DNA of 9,184 nucleotides from Thermoleophilia bacterium (GTDB lineage: Bacteria; Actinomycetota; Thermoleophilia; Miltoncostaeales; Miltoncostaeaceae), in NCBI GenBank assembly GCA_016463385.1, contig JAEMRL010000075.1:1-9184 (forward strand), in the 5' to 3' direction. The notes beneath the pieces were generated by a model. The model did no database searches, was not told the origin of the DNA, and saw only the letters and a program-made list of their open reading frames with translations. A program made the position numbers and the translations under genes. Below, in pieces: positions 5,993 to 9,184 of this stretch (the stretch's first letter is position 1; each line of letters begins with the position of its first letter).

Positions 5993-6930
5993 CCCTGCTC
6001 GCCCGGGTCGGCGAGCACCTCTACTGGGCGGCGCGCCAGCTCGAGCGGGCGGAGGGGGTGGCGCGCGTGGTGCGCGAGCACACGCACCTGCTGGCGGACA
6101 TGCCCGTGTCGGTGCCGCTCACCTGGGAGCCGCTGATGCAGGTGGGCGGGGACCCCGGCCTCTTCCGCGAGTCGTTCCACCGCATGGACGAGGCCTCGGT
6201 GACCCGGTTCACGGTCACCAGCACCGAGAACCCCGAGAGCATCGCCTCGAGCGTCGAGCACGCCCGCGAGAACCTGCGCTCGTGCCGCGAGGTGGTGCCC
6301 ACCGAGGCGTGGGTGGTCGCCAACGACCTCCACCTCTACGTCCACGCCCACCGGGGCGCCGGCCTCGACCGCCGCGGGCGCGCCCGCCTGCTGGAGCGCG
6401 TCATCGACGACCACCAGCGCTTCCTGGGCATCCTGCTCGGCAACATGAGCCGCGACGCCGCCTTCACGCTGATGCGGCTCGGGCGGCACATCGAGCGCGC
6501 GGCGCTCACGACGCGCGTGCTCGACGTCCGCGCCGGACGCCTCCTCGGCGGCGAGGACGCCGGACGCTACGACGACGTCCAGTGGATCGGCGTCCTGCGG
6601 GCCCTGTCGGCGCTGCACATGTACCACCGCACCGCCGGCGAGCCCGTGTCGGCCGCCTCGGCGATGCGCTTCCTGCTGCTCGAGCCGAGCTTCCCCCGCT
6701 CGGTCGCCTACTGCATGGGCTCGGTGATCGATCTGGTGGGGGAGCTGCCGACCGCCGGGCGGGTCATGCCGGCCTGCGCCCGGGTGCGGGAGATGCTCGA
6801 CGCCCTGGAGGGCACCGACGCCTCCGCGCAGGAGCTCCACCAGGCCGCGCACGACCTGTGCGACGCGCTGGAGGAGGTGCAGATCCGGGTGTCAGAGACC
6901 TACTTCCCCCAGGTCGCTCACTCGGGCTGA
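5989..6930 (+). CDS. Alpha-E domain protein (DUF403), partner of the CP-ATP-grasp protein
   Basis: A 313-residue mostly helical protein of the alpha-E family, which occurs nearly always beside or fused to CP-ATP-grasp proteins. Recognisable blocks: N-terminal 'RVGEHLYWAARQLERAEGVARV' region (6-27, usual form LSR.AE.LYW..RY.ERAE..AR), 'ENPESIASSVEHARENLRS' (80-98), 'AWVVANDLHLY' (107-117) and 'LMRLGRHIERAALTTRVLD' (161-179, usual form F..LGR.lERAd.tTRlLd). The length is normal for the family. GTG at 5989 is the start: it begins the expected N-terminal motif and overlaps the preceding TGA in GTGA, typical of translational coupling. The biochemical role is unknown; a substrate-holding or accessory part of the amide ligase is the usual inference. 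The transglutaminase-like gene that often follows is missing, and a convergent gene begins 9 bases later. Confidence 0.95.
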   Translation: MTLLARVGEHLYWAARQLERAEGVARVVREHTHLLADMPVSVPLTWEPLMQVGGDPGLFRESFHRMDEASVTRFTVTSTENPESIASSVEHARENLRSCREVVPTEAWVVANDLHLYVHAHRGAGLDRRGRARLLERVIDDHQRFLGILLGNMSRDAAFTLMRLGRHIERAALTTRVLDVRAGRLLGGEDAGRYDDVQWIGVLRALSALHMYHRTAGEPVSAASAMRFLLLEPSFPRSVAYCMGSVIDLVGELPTAGRVMPACARVREMLDALEGTDASAQELHQAAHDLCDALEEVQIRVSETYFPQVAHSG

Positions 6931-6944
6931 GCCGAGCGCTCAGC
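6926..6944. terminator. Possible bidirectional terminator hairpin formed by two convergent stop codons
   Basis: GCTGAGC (6926-6932) and GCTCAGC (6938-6944) form a 7-bp stem with loop CGAGC. The left arm holds the TGA of the alpha-E gene (6928-6930). The right arm holds the TCA that is the reverse-strand TGA of the beta-helix gene (6940-6942). The symmetrical hairpin between converging genes is well placed to end transcription both ways, but it lacks T-runs and is short. Confidence 0.4.
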
Positions 6945-8316
6945 GCCGCAGCACCCGTCCGCCGCCGAGCAGGCGGTTGCCCGCGACGACGACCTGCCGG
7001 GCGCGGGCCCCCACCTCCACGGCGGCCGGCGCGAACCAGGTGCAGTTACTGCGGCAGAGGCGGTTGGGTGACTGGATGATCGTGTTGGCCGAGATGACGA
7101 CGTCGCGGATCGTCGGGTCGTCGGCGACGTTGACGCCCTGGCGCCCGTTGTCGCCGACGGTGTTTCCGGTGATGCGCAGGCGCCCCACGCGCGCCCCCAC
7201 CACGACGCCCGCATGGTTGCTGCCCGCGAAGCGGTTCCCCCGCACGACGACGCCGTCGATGCGGTTGCCGCGCCCGCCCTCGTCGCCCATCGCGAGGATC
7301 ATCCCCGAGCGCTCGCGCGAGGCGCCCACGCGGTTGCCCTGGATGAGGAGGTCGCGGATCACCCGCGGGAAGTCGTCCGCCGCCCGCTGCTGATCGAACA
7401 CGTGGATGCCGTAGCCGGTCGCGCCCTCGGCGACGTTGTCGAGCACCCGCACGCCCCGTCCGTAGGAGACGTAGAAGCAGTGCCCCTGCGTTCCGACGGT
7501 GCTGCCCGCGACCCGGCAGACGTTGCCCGCGATCAGATGTCCGTCGCCGTGCGAGTCGACCGCCGAGAAGCCGATCGTCCCCGAGAAGGCGTTGTCGATC
7601 AGGCGCACGCCGCGGGGCCCGGGCAGGCCGGTGTCGGGGATCCCGGCCGATTTCCCGTCGCGGAATCCGAGCCCTGCCACCGTGACGTCGTCGCGCTCGG
7701 CGATCAGAGGACGCGAGGCGTTGACGAAGACCGGCTCCTCCCCTGGCTGGCGCGTGATCGCGATCGGTGGCCCGCCGGCCCGCAGCCAGACCTCCCCCTC
7801 GCGATAGACGCCGCCGCGCACCAGCACCCGGTCGCCACGCCGGGCCCGCGCATCGATGACGTGCTGCAGGCTCGCGCAGGGTCGCGCGAGGGAGCATGGG
7901 CCGCCGTCGCTCCCCCCCGGGGCGACCGCGAGCACCCGGCCGGGGCGGGGGGTGAAGCGCGGGCCGACGGCGGTGCGCCCGGCGACGGTGACGGCGATGC
8001 GCCCCGCGCGCACCCGCGATCCGGGCTGCACCACCACCACCCGGAGCGCAGGGTTGTGGGCGCGGGCGCCCCAGAGCACGTAGCGCTCCACGGGCACGCC
8101 GCCGATCGTGACGACCGAGGCACCCCGGGCCTCGCCGAACCCGGTGCCGAACAGCGTGATCGGCGCCCCCAGACCGCCGGCGCCCCCGCGCACGGGGCCC
8201 GAGATGACATCGGTGAAGTGGATGCGGGGCACCGCGCCCGCCCCCGTGGCCGCCGGACCGGCGACGAGGAGGGCGGCGGCGGCCATCGCCCACCAGCGTC
8301 GCGGACCCGGGATCAC
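6940..8316 (-). CDS. Secreted IPT/TIG plus right-handed parallel beta-helix protein
   Basis: A 458-residue exported protein. Residues 1-28 form a signal peptide: Arg/Trp n-region, hydrophobic MAAAALLVAGPAA core, small residues before a likely cut near Ala28. Residues about 33-122 look like an Ig-like IPT/TIG domain ('ITLFGTGFGEARGASVVTIGG', split at 53-63 and 64-73). From about 128 the beta-helix begins with its usual entry 'VAPGGSDGG...RPCASLQHVIDA...GDRVLVRGGVY' and continues through repeated 'GN/DN' coils ('LIAGNVC', 'VLDNVAEG', 'LIQGNRV', 'VVRGNRF', 'ITGNTVGDN', 'ISANTI', 'VAGNRL'). Six cysteines occur in close pairs (141/147, 267/280, 421/425), consistent with disulfides outside the cell. 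The fold is typical of polysaccharide lyases and hydrolases, but no catalytic set is recognisable, so binding is equally possible. Start GTG at 8316 gives a proper n-region; ATG at 8286 is the alternative. It follows the DDAH-like gene by 22 bases, probably one operon. Confidence 0.88.
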   Translation of the reverse strand: MIPGPRRWWAMAAAALLVAGPAATGAGAVPRIHFTDVISGPVRGGAGGLGAPITLFGTGFGEARGASVVTIGGVPVERYVLWGARAHNPALRVVVVQPGSRVRAGRIAVTVAGRTAVGPRFTPRPGRVLAVAPGGSDGGPCSLARPCASLQHVIDARARRGDRVLVRGGVYREGEVWLRAGGPPIAITRQPGEEPVFVNASRPLIAERDDVTVAGLGFRDGKSAGIPDTGLPGPRGVRLIDNAFSGTIGFSAVDSHGDGHLIAGNVCRVAGSTVGTQGHCFYVSYGRGVRVLDNVAEGATGYGIHVFDQQRAADDFPRVIRDLLIQGNRVGASRERSGMILAMGDEGGRGNRIDGVVVRGNRFAGSNHAGVVVGARVGRLRITGNTVGDNGRQGVNVADDPTIRDVVISANTIIQSPNRLCRSNCTWFAPAAVEVGARARQVVVAGNRLLGGGRVLRR

Positions 8317-8338
8317 CGGATCATCGTCCCCGTGCGGG

Positions 8339-9184
8339 CTAGTCGTTGTCCAGCGTGAGGGTGCAGCAGCGGATGTAGCCGCCGCCCTTTCGCAGCTCGG
8401 AGGCCTCCACCGGCACCGTGGTGAGGCCGCGGGCCTCGATCGCCTCGCGCAGCCGGGGGGCCCGGGGGCTCATCACGACCGTGTCGCCCGTGGAGACGAG
8501 GTTGCAGGCGAAGCCCCGTACCGCCTCCTCGTAGGAGACCTCGATCCGGTCGACTCCCGCCAGCCCGCGGATCCGCGCCTGGCTCTCGCGGGTGAAGGCC
8601 TGCGGGCACCACGCGATCAGGTCCTGGCGCAGCACGGCGATCGCGAGGTCGATGTCGTAGAAGAGGCTGTCGGGCCAGCCCGAGTCGCGGTTGATCACCG
8701 GACGGCCCCAGCCGAAGAGGCGCCGCTTGGGCACGGCCCGCAGCGAGACGACCTCGTACCCGAGCCGGTCGGCCACGAACCCGTGCGCCTCGGGGTCGGT
8801 GCGGAAGCCCGACCCGGCCAGCAGGTAGCGCCCCACCGGCAGGGCGTCGCCCTGCCCGCTGAAGCGCGCGCCGTCCGGAACGCGGACGACCTCCTTGCCC
8901 AGGCCGCGCAGGACGCGCTCGGCGTAGGGCTCCTCGCCCTTGCGGGCGTTCGGCAGCGTCGAGAGCACGGCCACGTCGCCCCGCACCAGGGCCCAGTTGG
9001 CGGTGTAGACACCGTCCTGGCAGCCCTCCGGCGCGTCGACCCCCACCACGCCCACCCCGGCCGCCTCGAGCGCCGCGCGGATGTCCGCGTGCTCCTGGCG
9101 CGCCCGCTCGACGTCGATCGGGACGCTGGTGTCCATGTAGGCGTTGATCGCCTGCTGGTCGCTGAAGTGGTCGGCGCCGGACAT
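8339..9184 (-). CDS. DDAH/amidinotransferase-fold protein with altered His position, probably 5'-truncated by window edge
   Basis: A 281-residue sequence from ATG exactly at the right edge to TAG at 8339. It matches actinobacterial DDAH-like amidino-hydrolases/transferases of the pentein fold. Seen: 'DHFSDQQAINAYMD' (5-18, usually xHF.V.YAINPWMD), 'CQDGVYTANWALV' (55-67, usually PD.VFTANwa.V), 'NARKGEEPYAE' (79-89), 'SGQGDALPVGRYLLAGSGFRTD' (split at 109-119 and 120-130), 'FYDIDLAIAVL' (175-185) and 'ELRKGGGYIRCCTLTL' (263-278). Cys273 corresponds to the catalytic Cys of the family. The usual FYHLDT motif, holding the catalytic His, reads FYDIDL, with Asp177 in its place (codon GAC, one base from CAC). 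Such enzymes act on the guanidino group of arginine derivatives; this protein may be altered or inactive in that chemistry. Relatives have several residues before this Met, so the true start may lie outside the window. Confidence 0.87.
   Translation of the reverse strand: MSGADHFSDQQAINAYMDTSVPIDVERARQEHADIRAALEAAGVGVVGVDAPEGCQDGVYTANWALVRGDVAVLSTLPNARKGEEPYAERVLRGLGKEVVRVPDGARFSGQGDALPVGRYLLAGSGFRTDPEAHGFVADRLGYEVVSLRAVPKRRLFGWGRPVINRDSGWPDSLFYDIDLAIAVLRQDLIAWCPQAFTRESQARIRGLAGVDRIEVSYEEAVRGFACNLVSTGDTVVMSPRAPRLREAIEARGLTTVPVEASELRKGGGYIRCCTLTLDND

Noticed and set aside
7213..8358. Plus-strand open frame opposite the beta-helix gene
   Set aside because: No recognisable domain, composition typical of an antisense frame, and the minus strand shows a signal peptide, IPT domain and beta-helix repeats.

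Overview
The window is very GC-rich with strongly G/C-biased third codon positions. Shine-Dalgarno sequences are mostly purine-rich (GGAGGG, AGGAGG), though not every gene has one. The gene families fit a high-GC actinobacterium, possibly a deep-branching one such as Thermoleophilia. That taxonomic guess rests on composition and family content only. There are six convincing protein genes, two of them probably cut by the window edges. I saw no tRNA, rRNA, CRISPR array or insertion sequence.

Left block (1-1789, minus strand): a two-gene operon with a GT2-family glycosyltransferase of the dolichyl-phosphate-sugar synthase type (968-1789), followed after 2 bases by a polysaccharide pyruvyl-transferase (CsaB-like) protein that runs off the left edge. 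Together they suggest synthesis and decoration of a cell-surface glycan. A candidate promoter with a dyad over its -10 box lies just upstream.

Central gap (1790-2783): about 1 kb without a convincing gene, between divergent transcription units. It has weaker codon-position bias than the genes and an unusual number of perfect or near-perfect inverted repeats. It also holds one short minus-strand ORF with an almost ideal Shine-Dalgarno sequence but non-typical codon use. It is probably regulatory DNA and could hide an unannotated RNA.

Right-hand plus block (2784-6930): an AspT/YidE-type membrane transporter with two internal TrkA-C (RCK_C) domains. After 131 bases comes a tight pair (GTGA overlap): a circularly permuted ATP-grasp protein and an alpha-E protein. 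This pair is a widespread but biochemically poorly characterised module, predicted from comparative genomics to make amide (peptide-like) bonds. The transglutaminase-like or peptidase partner often found with it is absent here.

Right edge (6940-9184, minus strand): a likely operon of a DDAH/amidinotransferase-fold protein, in which the usual catalytic His position reads Asp, and a secreted IPT/TIG plus right-handed beta-helix protein with six cysteines. It converges on the alpha-E gene with only 9 bases between stop codons, and both stops sit in the arms of one small hairpin.

The most interesting leads are the ATP-grasp/alpha-E pair with its neighbouring transporter, the active-site change in the DDAH-like protein, and the structured 1-kb divergent intergenic region.
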